From: SAR92 clade bacterium H231
GTDB taxonomy: Bacteria > Pseudomonadota > Gammaproteobacteria > Pseudomonadales > Porticoccaceae
Assembly: GCA_025153775.1 (NCBI GenBank)
Contig: JAOALC010000002.1
Location: forward strand, 434,001 to 498,000
Length of the DNA stretch: 64,000 bases
Direction of reading: 5' to 3'
Positions 25,588 through 35,602 of the stretch are shown here, piece by piece. Both the position numbers and the translations under genes were made by a program. The notes below the pieces were generated by a model. The model saw nothing but the letters and a program-made list of their open reading frames with translations, had not been told where the DNA came from and searched no databases. Each line of letters begins with the position of its first letter. The first letter of the stretch is position 1.

Positions 25588-26169
25588 CTAACGCATAAAG
25601 TGTCGCTGCACATGAATGCTGATCGGCTTGAGGGATAGCAAAATTTTGCCCTCGGCACTCCGAATCTGAGCACCAATTTGATAAGAGCCCCGCTCCAAAT
25701 CCTCCAGTTGGTAAGCTGTCGCCCCAATAGGTGCGCCTAGAGGCTGACCATTGCTCAAAAACTGCACCCTGTGCCCGGGCTGAAGCTGAGGCTGCAAGCC
25801 CAGTTGAATAATTACATTGCGCTGCTGGTTAGGGATGATTTGATCATGGGCTGGTGACAGAATATAGGCCTGAGTATAAACGGCAAAGGCCGGTGTTTGC
25901 TGAGCTTCCTGAGTACCTTCTGCGTCGGGGTTGGCTGCGGGCTCAGGCTTTCCTATCGGCTCAGGCTTTCCTATCGGCTCAGGCTTTCCTATCGGCTCAG
26001 GCTGTACTCTGGGCATTTTATTGACCGGCGGCAGCGCCAGCGGCACCAGCTTAGCATCTGGCTGAGGCTGGTCTGTATAGGTAATATTGCCATTGTTATC
26101 GACCACCTTGTAGACCTCCGCAAAGACTGGGAGGCTGAACATCAAGGCAATAAAATACAGTATTCTCAT
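25588..26169 (-). CDS. Exported DUF4124-domain protein with PEPIGK repeats
   Basis: The 193-residue protein has a signal peptide (MRILYFIALMFSLPVFA). The short DUF4124 domain follows (EVYKVVDNNGNITYTDQPQP), then a Pro-rich linker with three exact PEPIGK repeats. A C-terminal domain (about 100-190) has features of an immunoglobulin-like fold. The start at 26169 has AGGAG six bases upstream. The domain is widespread in gammaproteobacterial periplasmic proteins of unknown role. It sits between glnA and ntrBC. Confidence 0.9.
   Translation of the reverse strand: MRILYFIALMFSLPVFAEVYKVVDNNGNITYTDQPQPDAKLVPLALPPVNKMPRVQPEPIGKPEPIGKPEPIGKPEPAANPDAEGTQEAQQTPAFAVYTQAYILSPAHDQIIPNQQRNVIIQLGLQPQLQPGHRVQFLSNGQPLGAPIGATAYQLEDLERGSYQIGAQIRSAEGKILLSLKPISIHVQRHFMR
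25940..25993. repeat. Three exact 18-bp direct repeats within the DUF4124 gene
   Basis: The unit GGCTCAGGCTTTCCTATC occurs at 25940, 25958 and 25976 with a partial fourth copy. It encodes PEPIGK and is a candidate for copy-number variation by slippage. Confidence 0.95.
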
Positions 26170-26253
26170 AGTCATCTCCTGGCAGGCAACTGGCTGCGCA
26201 TAACCCTACTTAAAGATTAGACTTATATTAGAAAAACCGTCGGCAAAGAAAAA

Positions 26254-26278
26254 GCCCGCCATTCCAAGAATGACGGGC
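26254..26278 (-). terminator. Terminator of glnA
   Basis: An 11-bp stem (GCCCGTCATTC / GAATGGCGGGC on the minus strand, one mismatch) with a 3-base loop is followed by a T-run. Confidence 0.92.
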
Positions 26279-26316
26279 TCGTCCGATTTTGCTTCAAAAC
26301 AGCCTGTGCTAAAAAC

Positions 26317-27723
26317 TTAGCAGCTGTAGTACATATCAAACTCAACCGGGTGAGTGGTGTGCTCAACGCGGTAGACTTCTTCCATCTTCAAATCAATGTA
26401 GGCATCGATCATATCATCGGTGAATACGCCGCCAGCTGTAAGGAACTCACGATCAGCACTGAGTGCATCCAGCGCTTCACGCAGGCTGCCAGCAACCTGA
26501 GGGATAGCAGCGGCTTCTTCAGCAGGCAGATCATAGAGATCTTTGTCCGCTGCATCGCCTGGGTGAATCTTGTTCTTAATACCGTCCAGACCAGCCATCA
26601 GCATAGAGGCAAACATCAGGTATGGATTGGCAGTAGGATCACCAAAACGAACCTCAACACGCTTGCCGCGCGGGCTTGAAACATAAGGAATACGAATCGC
26701 CGCTGAACGGTTACGAGCTGAGTAAGCCAGCATTACTGGGGCCTCAAAGCCTGGGATCAAACGCTTGTAGGAATTAGTAGAAGCATTGGCAAAGGCGTTG
26801 AGCGCTTTGGCGTGCTTAATAATACCGCCAATGTAGTGCAGAGCCATCTCACTGAGGCCAGCATAGGCATCACCAGCAAACTGGTTGTCGCCGCCTTTGG
26901 AGAAAGACATATGGCAGTGCATACCAGAACCGTTGTCGCCAACGATTGGCTTGGGCATAAAGGTAGCAGTCTTGCCATAGGCATGGGCTACATTGTGAAC
27001 ACAGTACTTGAGAATCTGCACCTGATCAGCTTTCTTAACCAGGGTGTCAAAGCGAATACCGATTTCACACTGACCAGCAGTACCTACTTCGTGGTGATGT
27101 ACTTCAACGTCCAGACCCATCTGTTCCATAGCGCCACACATAGCAGCACGCAGATCGTGCAGGCTATCAACTGGTGGTACGGGGAAATACCCGCCTTTTA
27201 CGCCGGGACGGTGTCCCATATTGCCATCGGGCAGATCCATTGAAGAAGACCAGGCCGCTTCGTCGGAGTTAATCTTGTAGAAGTTACCGCTCATGTCGGC
27301 ACCCCACTTGATATCGTCAAACACGAAGAACTCGGGCTCTGGACCAAAGTAGGCGGTATCACCCAAGCCAGTAGAGGCGAGATACTTCTCGGCGCGCTCG
27401 GCGATGGAGCGTGGATCACGCTCATAACCTTGCATAGTGGAAGGCTCAACGATGCCGCAGCGGATAATAACCGTTGGCTCATCGGTGAAAGGGTCCAGCA
27501 TTGCAGTGCTGTCGTCTGGCATCAGGATCATGTCTGACTCATTAATGCCCTTCCAACCGGCAATAGATGAACCGTCAAACATCTTACCTTCTACAAAGAA
27601 GTCATCGCCCACTTCACCGACCGGAATCGATACGTGCTGCTCTTTACCTTTGGTGTCAGTGAAACGAAGGTCAACCCATCGCGCTTCGCTATCTTTAATC
27701 AGATTTAGAGTCTTCTCAGACAT
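26317..27723 (-). CDS. glnA: Type I glutamine synthetase
   Basis: The 468-residue dodecameric enzyme makes glutamine from glutamate, ammonia and ATP. Signatures seen are [16 protein letters not shown] near the N-terminus, the ATP-binding [14 protein letters not shown] and NRSAAIRIP. The adenylylation site is Tyr397 in KDLYDLP, the same number as in E. coli, so adenylylation control is expected. The start at 27723 follows GGAGG; a GTG four codons upstream overlaps that site. A sigma-54 promoter and two NtrC palindromes lie upstream. Confidence 0.98.
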   Translation of the reverse strand: MSEKTLNLIKDSEARWVDLRFTDTKGKEQHVSIPVGEVGDDFFVEGKMFDGSSIAGWKGINESDMILMPDDSTAMLDPFTDEPTVIIRCGIVEPSTMQGYERDPRSIAERAEKYLASTGLGDTAYFGPEPEFFVFDDIKWGADMSGNFYKINSDEAAWSSSMDLPDGNMGHRPGVKGGYFPVPPVDSLHDLRAAMCGAMEQMGLDVEVHHHEVGTAGQCEIGIRFDTLVKKADQVQILKYCVHNVAHAYGKTATFMPKPIVGDNGSGMHCHMSFSKGGDNQFAGDAYAGLSEMALHYIGGIIKHAKALNAFANASTNSYKRLIPGFEAPVMLAYSARNRSAAIRIPYVSSPRGKRVEVRFGDPTANPYLMFASMLMAGLDGIKNKIHPGDAADKDLYDLPAEEAAAIPQVAGSLREALDALSADREFLTAGGVFTDDMIDAYIDLKMEEVYRVEHTTHPVEFDMYYSC

Positions 27724-27825
27724 TGTTTCCTCCACTATGGAATCAGTAATGCTTTGTTTAAAGAGTCATTCGGCGCATTAAAGCCGAAATGACTTAGTTA
27801 GTATCAGGTTTGTCTTTAAAGGAAT

Positions 27826-27841
27826 AGCAATAGTCATGCCA
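27826..27841 (-). promoter_or_regulatory. Sigma-54 promoter of glnA
   Basis: On the minus strand TGGCATG-N4-TTGCT is a full match to the -24/-12 consensus. It lies about 105 bp upstream of the start codon. Confidence 0.9.
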
Positions 27842-27935
27842 ATGGAGCCACTTAAACTGCAGTGACCCCAACCACCATAAACACTGCGACTGGCGCAGTT
27901 GGGAGATTTTTCCAATAAAAGCACAGCAAATAATG

Positions 27936-27952
27936 TGCACCATAATGGTGCT
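27936..27952. promoter_or_regulatory. NtrC site 1 upstream of glnA
   Basis: TGCACC-ATAAT-GGTGCT, centred about 110 bp upstream of the sigma-54 element. Confidence 0.85.
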
Positions 27953-27965
27953 TATTTAACAGAAT

Positions 27966-27982
27966 TGCACCTGTATGGTGCG
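27966..27982. promoter_or_regulatory. NtrC site 2 upstream of glnA
   Basis: TGCACC-TGTAT-GGTGCG, centred 30 bp from site 1. That is about three helical turns, the paired layout of a glnA enhancer. Confidence 0.85.
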
Positions 27983-28120
27983 CAATTGATTTTAAATAGT
28001 ATTATTGTGGACTGCCTGACTATAATGCCCCTCTGAATAACGTCTGTCATCTTTTCCTGCGGTTTTTGTTTATAGGCCTCGGGACTTCACAAGCCATTTA
28101 TTGAAAACTGAGGTTTTAAT

Positions 28121-28420
28121 ATGGTTCCCTCTGACACAGGCACCATAGAACACCGCGGCAAGCTCGCAGAAGGGGAAATACTGATCGATGTGCGACATCC
28201 GGCAGACGCGGACGCTCAGCCTCTGTCCCTGCACAGCAACCAGCTTCTGTGCATTCCATTTTTTAGCCTCGAGCAGCAAATCGAGGATCTGGACCGCCAA
28301 AAAACCTATCTACTTTACTGTGACAAAGGCATTATGAGCCGCCTTCAAGCTCAGTTGATGCGCGACCGGGGCTTCGAACAGGTTGCCGTTTTCACAGGCA
28401 AAATAATGACCAAATCATAG
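28121..28420 (+). CDS. Stand-alone rhodanese protein matching the C-terminal domain of ThiI
   Basis: This 99-residue protein has a rhodanese core LIDVRHPADAD and active loop YLLYCDKGIMSRLQAQLM with Cys67. That loop resembles the C-terminal rhodanese domain of ThiI (CDRGVMSRLQAL in E. coli, from memory). It lies between glnA and typA, where thiI sits in pseudomonads, but the THUMP and PP-loop domains that make 4-thiouridine in tRNA are absent. In Salmonella the ThiI rhodanese domain alone is known to suffice for the thiamine thiazole step, so this may be a ThiI reduced to that function. It is complete, with its own start and stop codons. Confidence 0.9.
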   Translation: MVPSDTGTIEHRGKLAEGEILIDVRHPADADAQPLSLHSNQLLCIPFFSLEQQIEDLDRQKTYLLYCDKGIMSRLQAQLMRDRGFEQVAVFTGKIMTKS

Positions 28421-28516
28421 TAATATCCCGATTGGTGCCCATTTTTTTGTATTAGCGACTATATTTAAGTATCGAGAATCAGGTTAAGTCATAAAATCAG
28501 CCGCAGGATGCAGCCG

Positions 28517-30880
28517 ATGACACATAATCAGTCAGATCTCCTCGGGAGCATGGAGGTCGGAACCAAGGGCTCTTCACCCCCAGATCAGTCCGTAAAATTC
28601 GAGCTGGATCAAACTCTGCTCAACCATCTGGGAGCCAGTGTTGCGCTGTCTGCAGCCGGCGGCCTGGCACTTGTGATGACCAGGTTCCTGACTGAGTTAG
28701 GCACTGAGCTCAACCCAGCGATAAGCCTATGGACAATGGGCCTGATCGTCAGCCATTTGCTGCTGTGGCTGGCGGCGCCCCGCTATGCCAAACCTAGTAC
28801 CATCTCAATAACTGCAATTACTGTATACAGCCTATTGTGGATTCTGGCAGGGCCTCTGTTTATCAGTGATGGATCTCTGGTGAATGGCATCCTCATTAGC
28901 ACTGTTATTATTATTTTGACCTCTATCTGCCCTATGATAGTTCTGCAGCCTCCCTGGCTGCGCCGGCTCACCACCGCCCTTATCTACGGCTCAATCGGTG
29001 CTTGCCTGGTGGTGCAAACCCCCTCTCTGGCAGTGCAGGCGCCAGTAGTCCTACTAGTGCTGTACCTGCTGGTCGATATGGCTAATAGCAACTGCCGCCG
29101 CGCCTTGGTCAACCTCTCATTAAGGGCGCTTCAGGCGATGGACCGCTGTCAGCAGAGCCTCAATACCAGTCACAAGATCACCAGCCTGATCGAACAGACG
29201 CCACTGGGATTTATTGAATGGAATCAAAACCGGGAAATTATTGGCTGGAATCCAGCTGCTACGGCAATTTTTGGCTTTTCTCAATCCGAGGCCCTTGGCC
29301 GTACTACAGATTTTTTATTTGAAGACAAAAAAACTTTCTTAATGGAGCAGGCCGAACATGACCTGTTTTTATTTGGCAAAGATTTCTCCGGCACGGCGGA
29401 AAATATCACCAGTGATGGGCAGATTATTGTTTGCGAATGGAATGAGACTCCTCTGTTTGATAACGAGATGAATGTTATAGGCGCCGCCTCCTTTGTTGAG
29501 GATGTGACAGACCGGGTGCGCATGCAGACCAGAATTAAACAGCAGGCTTATTTTGACCCCCTGACCGGGCTCCCCAACAGGCATCGACTGATGGAGGAGC
29601 TCAATCGAGTGATCTCTCTGGCTCAGCGAACCCAGAGTTTCTGCGCTCTGCTATTTATAGATCTGGATCATTTTAAGGAAATCAACGACAGTCGCGGTCA
29701 TCATTATGGTGATCTGGCTCTAACCCTGTTCGCCCAGCGTCTGCGCAAAGTAATTCGAACCCAGGAAACAGTGGCGCGGCTGGGTGGCGACGAATTTGTG
29801 GTATTGCTGGAGCGCCTGGGCACCGAGGGAGAGACGGCGCGGCTGCAAATTGCCCAGGTCGCGGAGAAAATTATCGATGCCGCCAGCGAGCCCTTTATTA
29901 TTAAAGGCGAGAAATTTCAAATCAGCTGCAGCATTGGCATAGTGTTTTTTAATGATGGCTCCAGCGATGGCAACAGTATTCTCGAACAGGCAGATCAGGC
30001 CCTTTACACCATTAAACGGGAGGGTAAATCTAATTTCTATTTTCACAATCGCGAACTGTCTCTGGAGATGCAGAAACAGATGGAACTGCTTGAGCGCCTG
30101 CGAGACGAATCTCAGGCCCAGTCATTTTTGCCCTATTATCAACCGATTCTCGATACCAGCAACAATCTGATTAGCGCCCTGCAGATATTTTTGCGATGGC
30201 AGAAACCCAGTGGCGATATTGTTGAGGCCCACGAGTTTATTCAGGTACTGGAGTCCGGGTCGATGATTGTGGATATTTCCCTGTCGCTGATTGATCAGGC
30301 CTGCAAACAGGTCAATCTCTGGCGCAGCCAGGGCATATGGCAGGATCAGCAGCGCATTGTATTTACCCTTAGTCTGCGCGAGCTGGAGCACCCTTCGTTT
30401 ATTCTTCAGGTGCAGGAAATTATGCTTAAACACGGGGTTGCACCTCGACTGTTTATGTTTAGCCTGCACACAGAATGTCTACCCAAGATAAATAGCTCCC
30501 TAAAGCTGCAGGTTAATCGGCTCCATGAATTGGGCTGCGGCCTGCTGGTAGACAATGTGGGTTACCAGAGTCTGCCGCTGCAGACATTGCGCGAACTGCA
30601 GGTGGAAACTATCCGCATCTCCCATCGCCTGATGACCGAGTCCACAGAAATTGAAAGCTCCTGGAATCTGGTTAAAGGCCTAGTAGAGCTGGCCAGATCT
30701 GTAGGTTTGAAATGCATAGCACCCTGTGTCGAGGAGGCGGACTTTCACCATAGGCTACTGGATCTCAGCTGCCAATTTTTGCAGGGAAACCTGATCGCAC
30801 CGCCGTCTCCCCCCACCTCCATTACCAGAATGTTAATCGAGCGCAACGCCGGCGCGCCGGCTGAAACTTCGGCCAACTAA
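28517..30880 (+). CDS. Membrane PAS-GGDEF protein with degenerate EAL domain
   Basis: The 787-residue protein has six or so membrane helices (about 35-190), a PAS domain (about 215-335), a GGDEF domain with intact GGDEF (423-427) and a C-terminal EAL-like domain. The EAL signature is lost: [10 protein letters not shown] stands where AEALLRW is expected, and NVGYQSL replaces DFGTGYSSL. It probably makes cyclic di-GMP but does not degrade it; the EAL part may bind ligand or partners. No RxxD inhibitory site stands before GGDEF (RTQE instead). I chose the ATG at 28517 because AGGA is 8 bases upstream; 28508 is the alternative. Confidence 0.92.
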   Translation: MTHNQSDLLGSMEVGTKGSSPPDQSVKFELDQTLLNHLGASVALSAAGGLALVMTRFLTELGTELNPAISLWTMGLIVSHLLLWLAAPRYAKPSTISITAITVYSLLWILAGPLFISDGSLVNGILISTVIIILTSICPMIVLQPPWLRRLTTALIYGSIGACLVVQTPSLAVQAPVVLLVLYLLVDMANSNCRRALVNLSLRALQAMDRCQQSLNTSHKITSLIEQTPLGFIEWNQNREIIGWNPAATAIFGFSQSEALGRTTDFLFEDKKTFLMEQAEHDLFLFGKDFSGTAENITSDGQIIVCEWNETPLFDNEMNVIGAASFVEDVTDRVRMQTRIKQQAYFDPLTGLPNRHRLMEELNRVISLAQRTQSFCALLFIDLDHFKEINDSRGHHYGDLALTLFAQRLRKVIRTQETVARLGGDEFVVLLERLGTEGETARLQIAQVAEKIIDAASEPFIIKGEKFQISCSIGIVFFNDGSSDGNSILEQADQALYTIKREGKSNFYFHNRELSLEMQKQMELLERLRDESQAQSFLPYYQPILDTSNNLISALQIFLRWQKPSGDIVEAHEFIQVLESGSMIVDISLSLIDQACKQVNLWRSQGIWQDQQRIVFTLSLRELEHPSFILQVQEIMLKHGVAPRLFMFSLHTECLPKINSSLKLQVNRLHELGCGLLVDNVGYQSLPLQTLRELQVETIRISHRLMTESTEIESSWNLVKGLVELARSVGLKCIAPCVEEADFHHRLLDLSCQFLQGNLIAPPSPPTSITRMLIERNAGAPAETSAN

Positions 30881-30957
30881 AAAGATCGGTAGCAGTTCCT
30901 GTCAATTCTCGTATAATCGCGGCTTTTTCGCCTGGTGCGATTATTTTAGGTATCCCA

Positions 30958-32769
30958 ATGTCCATTGAAAACTTGCGCAATATTGCCATCATAGCCCACG
31001 TTGACCACGGCAAAACTACCCTGGTTGATAAACTTCTGAGCCAGTCGGGGACTCTTGATCGCAAAGACGCCGATGCTGAGCGCCTTATGGATTCCAACGA
31101 CCAGGAAAAAGAGCGCGGCATTACCATTCTCGCCAAAAATACTGCGATCAAATGGAATGACTACCGCATCAATATTGTGGATACCCCAGGACACGCAGAT
31201 TTTGGTGGTGAAGTAGAGCGCGTACTATCTATGGTGGATTCAGTGCTGTTGCTGGTAGATGCGGTGGATGGGCCCATGCCCCAGACTCGCTTTGTAACTT
31301 CCAAGGCATTTGAGCAGGGCCTGCGCCCGATCGTTGTGATTAACAAGGTAGACCGTCCAGGTGCTCGCCCAGACTGGGTAATGGATCAGGTATTTGACCT
31401 GTTTGACAGCCTTGGTGCCACCGATGAACAGCTCGATTTCCCAGTTATCTATGCCTCGGCGCTCAACGGTATTGCCGGCACTGACGTGGACAATATGGCT
31501 GAGGATATGACTCCGCTGTACGAAATGATTGTCGCCGATGTTCCTTCACCCCAGGTGGATGTAAATGGTCCTTTCCAGATGCAGATCTCTGCACTGGCCT
31601 ATGACAGCTATGTGGGTGTTATAGGTGTTGGCCGCATAACCCGCGGCACCCTGAAGCCAGGTCAGCAGGTGGTAGTTAAGTCATCTGATGATAAAGAGCG
31701 CAAAGGCAAGGTGCTTAATGTTAAGGGGTATTTGGGCCTGGAACAGGTGGAAACTGACCTGGCTGAAGCCGGCGATATTGTCTGTATTAATGGCATAGAT
31801 GGCCTGGGCATCTCGGATACACTCTGTGATCCTGATAATATCGAAGCTCTGCCTGCTCTCAGTGTTGATGAGCCCACTGTAAGCATGACCTTTATAGTCA
31901 ACAACTCACCTTTTGCAGGTCTGGAAGGCAAGTATGTGACCACCAGAAATATCAAGGATCGCCTGGATCAAGAATTGATTCACAATGTGGCACTGCGGGT
32001 TAAGCCCGGCGACTCACCAGATAAATTTATTGTCTCAGGCCGCGGTGAACTGCACCTCTCTGTGCTAATTGAAACCATGCGTCGGGAAGGCTTTGAAATG
32101 GGCGTTTCACGTCCGGAAGTAGTTACCAAATTGGTGGATGGCGAAGTTCAGGAGCCCTATGAGCAGGTAGTAATTGATGTGGAAGACCAGCATCAGGGTT
32201 CGGTAATGGAAGAACTGGGCATGCGCAAAGGCGAAATGACCAATATGGAGCCAGACGGCAAAGGCCGTGTGCGCCTTGAGTTTATTATTCCGTCTCGCGG
32301 ACTGATTGGTTTTCGTGGTGCCTTTCTGACTCTGACCTCTGGATCGGGCATTATGACCAGCGTCTTCGATCACTATGGCCCGGTCAAACAGGGAGAGACC
32401 CACAGCCGTCAAAATGGCGCCCTGATCAGTATGGTTAAGGGTAAGACTGCCGCCTTTGCGCTATTTAATATTCAGGCCCGTGGTCGCCTTTTCCTCGGTC
32501 ATGCGATCGATGTCTATGAGGGCCAGATTGTGGGTATTCACAGCCGTGGCAATGATTTGGTAGTAAATCCCATCAAGGGCAAGCAGCTCACCAATGTGCG
32601 CGCCTCTGGTACTGACGAGGCTCTGACCCTGGTGCCACCGATCAAGCACACCCTTGAGCAGGCTCTGGAGTTTATTGAAGACGATGAGCTGGTCGAGGTC
32701 ACGCCCCAGAGTATTCGCCTGCGCAAAAAACTATTGACTGAAAACCTGCGCAAACGCGCTCCCAAATAA
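30958..32769 (+). CDS. typA: Ribosome-associated GTPase TypA/BipA
   Basis: The 603-residue translational GTPase has G1 AHVDHGKTT, switch I RGITI, G3 DTPGHADF and G4 [11 protein letters not shown]-like domains III and V and the BipA-specific C-terminal domain ([31 protein letters not shown]) follow. It binds the ribosome and assists 50S assembly and stress or cold adaptation. It stands alone on the plus strand, 77 bp after the GGDEF gene. Confidence 0.98.
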   Translation: MSIENLRNIAIIAHVDHGKTTLVDKLLSQSGTLDRKDADAERLMDSNDQEKERGITILAKNTAIKWNDYRINIVDTPGHADFGGEVERVLSMVDSVLLLVDAVDGPMPQTRFVTSKAFEQGLRPIVVINKVDRPGARPDWVMDQVFDLFDSLGATDEQLDFPVIYASALNGIAGTDVDNMAEDMTPLYEMIVADVPSPQVDVNGPFQMQISALAYDSYVGVIGVGRITRGTLKPGQQVVVKSSDDKERKGKVLNVKGYLGLEQVETDLAEAGDIVCINGIDGLGISDTLCDPDNIEALPALSVDEPTVSMTFIVNNSPFAGLEGKYVTTRNIKDRLDQELIHNVALRVKPGDSPDKFIVSGRGELHLSVLIETMRREGFEMGVSRPEVVTKLVDGEVQEPYEQVVIDVEDQHQGSVMEELGMRKGEMTNMEPDGKGRVRLEFIIPSRGLIGFRGAFLTLTSGSGIMTSVFDHYGPVKQGETHSRQNGALISMVKGKTAAFALFNIQARGRLFLGHAIDVYEGQIVGIHSRGNDLVVNPIKGKQLTNVRASGTDEALTLVPPIKHTLEQALEFIEDDELVEVTPQSIRLRKKLLTENLRKRAPK

Positions 32770-32850
32770 GTCGCTTCTCTAGAGGCCGAAACTTCGATTT
32801 CTACGCATCTATGAACTATTATTTAGTGAATAGTGCATGGAAGTCGAAGC

Positions 32851-33882
32851 ATGTCCAAGAGGGATAACAAGGATTTAGTCACCGGCGGGTTTCTGTCATT
32901 TTCATTAATGGCGCAGGAATTTATCGCCATTATGTTTGCCTTTTACTCTTACCGTCAGGGTGAAATGGCGCTGGCCACCTTTTACCTTGCGGTGGCCGGC
33001 CTGTTAATTGTCGCCCTGGGTCTGTTCTATATTTTTGATCATCACCGTCTGGCGCGAGTTCTGCTGGCCAGCACCCTGTTAACCTGCTTCTTTTTCCTAT
33101 TGCTGGGCGCCTCAGATGCCAGTGCTTTGATGTGGTGTCTAACCGTGGTTCCGGTGCTGGTCGGTGCATTTGATCACCGCCAGAGTCTTGCCATGCTGAT
33201 CATACTGTTTGCCGCCGCTACCTGGATAATGTTTGGCGGCTCCATGCCTATAGCCGTGCCTGAGTATAGCGACACAGTGGTGGTGCGGTTTCTATCCTCC
33301 TACGCTATTTTGGCTGCCTTTGCCGTAGCCATGGATAACTCTCGCTTCGACAGCCTGACCAAATACAAAGATCTCTCGTCTCGGGTCGATGAGATTACCC
33401 ATCAGGATGTACTGACCCAGCTGCCCAATCGACACAATATGGAAGGTCGTCTGGCCGCCAAGTATCAGCAGTACCGTCTGGGCAAGCAGCCATTTTCAAT
33501 TCTGCTGGCAGATCTGGATAATTTTAAGTTTATTAATGATCGCTATGGTCATGATGTGGGGGATGAGATTCTCTACGCCGTGGGCCAGATGCTGCTCGAG
33601 CCTCTGCGCGACGAGGATGTGGTGGCGCGCTGGGGCGGCAATGAATTTATGGTGCTGCTGCCAACAGCCAATGCCGAGGCCGCAGTTAATATTGCCGAGC
33701 GCCTGCGCACCAAGGCCACCGAAATTGATATGCAGGCCCAGGGAGACAAGCTGAGAATCTCCCTCAGTGTGGGGGTGGCGTCCATAGATAAGTGCACCGG
33801 AGTCGATGACCTGATGTCCACCGCTGAGAACGGCCTCTATCAGGCCAAACATATGGGCCGGGATATGGTAGTGGTTGGATGA
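32851..33882 (+). CDS. Membrane diguanylate cyclase-like protein with GGNEF motif
   Basis: The 343-residue protein has about five or six N-terminal membrane helices (about 10-165), a short coiled linker and a GGDEF domain. The signature at 262-266 is GGNEF: the acidic third residue, which normally takes part in catalysis, is Asn. Other elements are intact (LLADLDNFKFINDRYGHDVGDEIL). Activity may be reduced or lost. The ATG at 32851 has GGAAG 8 bases upstream; a GTG six codons earlier is rejected. The gene ends in short direct repeats. Confidence 0.9.
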   Translation: MSKRDNKDLVTGGFLSFSLMAQEFIAIMFAFYSYRQGEMALATFYLAVAGLLIVALGLFYIFDHHRLARVLLASTLLTCFFFLLLGASDASALMWCLTVVPVLVGAFDHRQSLAMLIILFAAATWIMFGGSMPIAVPEYSDTVVVRFLSSYAILAAFAVAMDNSRFDSLTKYKDLSSRVDEITHQDVLTQLPNRHNMEGRLAAKYQQYRLGKQPFSILLADLDNFKFINDRYGHDVGDEILYAVGQMLLEPLRDEDVVARWGGNEFMVLLPTANAEAAVNIAERLRTKATEIDMQAQGDKLRISLSVGVASIDKCTGVDDLMSTAENGLYQAKHMGRDMVVVG

Positions 33883-33910
33883 AGAGTGGTTGGATGAAAA
33901 GCGGTTGGCT
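33866..33910. repeat. Short imperfect direct repeats across the end of the GGNEF gene
   Basis: The word GTGGTTGGATGAA occurs twice, 15 bp apart, and a third partial copy (GCGGTTGGCT) follows. The stop codon lies inside the first unit, so copy number does not alter the protein. Confidence 0.75.
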
Positions 33911-33913
33911 AGA

Positions 33914-34483
33914 TCACTGACAGTCCCTGTGGCGATAACAGTCTACAACATGGTCATTGACCAGCCCCATGGCCTGCATATGGGCATAACAGATGGTGGT
34001 TCCAAAAAACTTAAACCCACGCTTTTTCATATCTTTGCTAATAGTATCCGATAGAGCAGTGGACGGAGGAATCTGCCCATGGGTCTGCCAGTGATTAATC
34101 AGGGGTTCACCGTCCACATAGGCCCAAAAATAGTTGGCAAAACTGCCAAACTCTGCCTGAACTTCCATAAAGCAGCGAGCATTGGAAACAGCGCTATTAA
34201 TCTTTAAGCGATTGCGCACTATGCCGGCGTCCTGAACACAGCGCTCTATATCCTGCTCGGTAAATGCAGCGACCTTCTCCACCTCAAAGTCAGCAAATGC
34301 TTTGCGGTAGGCCTCTCGCTTGCGCAATATGGTTATCCAGGACAGTCCAGCCTGGGCACCCTCAAGCAGCACAAATTCAAACAACTTTTTGTCGTCGCGG
34401 CAGGGTACACCCCATTCGGTATCATGGTAGGCCTGATACAGCGGATCATCCCCGCACCAGATACAGCGAATTAAGTCAGTCAT
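33914..34483 (-). CDS. tag: DNA-3-methyladenine glycosylase I
   Basis: The 189-residue protein has an N-terminal CIWCGDDPLYQAYHDTEWG and a C-terminal HVVDCYRH, which supply the Cys/His zinc site of the Tag family. The core segment is LLEGAQAGLSWITILRKREAYR. It removes 3-methyladenine from alkylated DNA as the first step of base excision repair. It is a single gene convergent with the GGNEF gene. Confidence 0.96.
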   Translation of the reverse strand: MTDLIRCIWCGDDPLYQAYHDTEWGVPCRDDKKLFEFVLLEGAQAGLSWITILRKREAYRKAFADFEVEKVAAFTEQDIERCVQDAGIVRNRLKINSAVSNARCFMEVQAEFGSFANYFWAYVDGEPLINHWQTHGQIPPSTALSDTISKDMKKRGFKFFGTTICYAHMQAMGLVNDHVVDCYRHRDCQ

Positions 34484-34637
34484 GGCTTTCCCCTTGAGTC
34501 AAAAACTAATAAGCCGTTTAAAAACTAGTCTAGCTCATCGATGTTGTCTATATTAACCTGACTAACTGTAGGTTAGGCAGGGCCCCCAAAAGGGCAGCAA
34601 GTAAAGCGTTAATTACCAGTCAAAGGAACTCTCATTA

Positions 34638-35600
34638 ATGAGAAAAGCATTTCCAGCCATTCGCCCCTACCAAACCCACAGCCTGGCAGTCACTGCACCC
34701 CATGTGCTCTATGTGGAGGAGTCAGGCAACCCGGAGGGCATTCCCGTGCTGTTTGTTCACGGCGGGCCAGGTGGCGGTACCAGGACTTCAGACCGCTGCT
34801 TCTTCGACCCAGACAAGTATCGCATTATTCTCTTTGACCAGCGCGGTTCAGGTCAGTCGACACCCCATGCTCGACTCGAGGACAACAATACTGCTGCGCT
34901 AATAGAGGATATAGAAACTATTCGCAATAAACTGGGTATTGATCGCTGGGTGGTATTTGGTGGTTCCTGGGGTTCTACCCTGGGTCTGGCCTATGCCGAG
35001 CAGTACCCACAGCTGGTGCGGGGCTTAATTCTGCGGGGTATCTTCCTGTGCCGGGATGAGGATATTCAATGGTTTTATCAACAGGGCGCCAGCCATGTTT
35101 TCCCCGACTACTGGGAACAGTACCTGCAGGTGATACCAGAAGCCGAGCGCGGCGATATGCTGGCAGCCTACTATGCCCGCCTGACCGGCGAGAACGAAAT
35201 TGAGCGCATGGCCGCTGCCAAGGCCTGGTCTATGTGGGAGGGGCGCTGTGCCACATTGCATGCCAATGAGGCCCTGGTAGATCATTTTGCCAACCCCCAT
35301 ATGGCCATGGCTATGGCTCGAATCGAGGCACATTATTTTATTAATAAGGCATTTTTGCAGCCCAATCAGCTGACCGACAATGCCTATAAGCTAAAAGATA
35401 TCCCAGGCACCATAGTGCACGGCCGCTACGACATGGTGTGCCCAGTCAATCAGGCCTTTGCGCTCAGCGCAGCCTGGCCCGAAGCGCGGCTGAAAATAAT
35501 TGCCGATGCCGGACACTCCTCCAGCGAACCAGGTATCACTGATGCCCTGGTCTCGGCAACCGAGAGTCTGGCTCATCAGCTTGGCTCTGAGTCTCAATAG
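34638..35600 (+). CDS. pip: Proline iminopeptidase
   Basis: The 320-residue alpha/beta hydrolase has oxyanion loop HGGPGGGTRTSD, nucleophile elbow GGSWGSTL, the catalytic Asp in HGRYDMVCP and His in DAGHSSSEPG. It removes N-terminal proline from peptides in the cytoplasm. dtd begins 2 bp after its stop codon, so the two form an operon. The 150 bp upstream contain nothing else that I recognise. Confidence 0.95.
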   Translation: MRKAFPAIRPYQTHSLAVTAPHVLYVEESGNPEGIPVLFVHGGPGGGTRTSDRCFFDPDKYRIILFDQRGSGQSTPHARLEDNNTAALIEDIETIRNKLGIDRWVVFGGSWGSTLGLAYAEQYPQLVRGLILRGIFLCRDEDIQWFYQQGASHVFPDYWEQYLQVIPEAERGDMLAAYYARLTGENEIERMAAAKAWSMWEGRCATLHANEALVDHFANPHMAMAMARIEAHYFINKAFLQPNQLTDNAYKLKDIPGTIVHGRYDMVCPVNQAFALSAAWPEARLKIIADAGHSSSEPGITDALVSATESLAHQLGSESQ

Positions 35601-35602
35601 CT

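Larger units (their letters stand above)
27724..28120. other. glnA regulatory region (397 bp without genes)
   Basis: It holds the glnA sigma-54 promoter and two NtrC sites, annotated separately. A TATAAT at 28021-28026, pointing right, could be the -10 of the small rhodanese gene; I see no good -35 for it. Confidence 0.8.

Noticed and set aside
25940-25993. 18-bp direct repeats as a CRISPR-like array
   Set aside because: The copies are contiguous with no spacers and encode PEPIGK in frame.
34484-34637. Possible tRNA or small RNA between tag and pip
   Set aside because: I could fold only short irregular stems and saw no tRNA-like arms.
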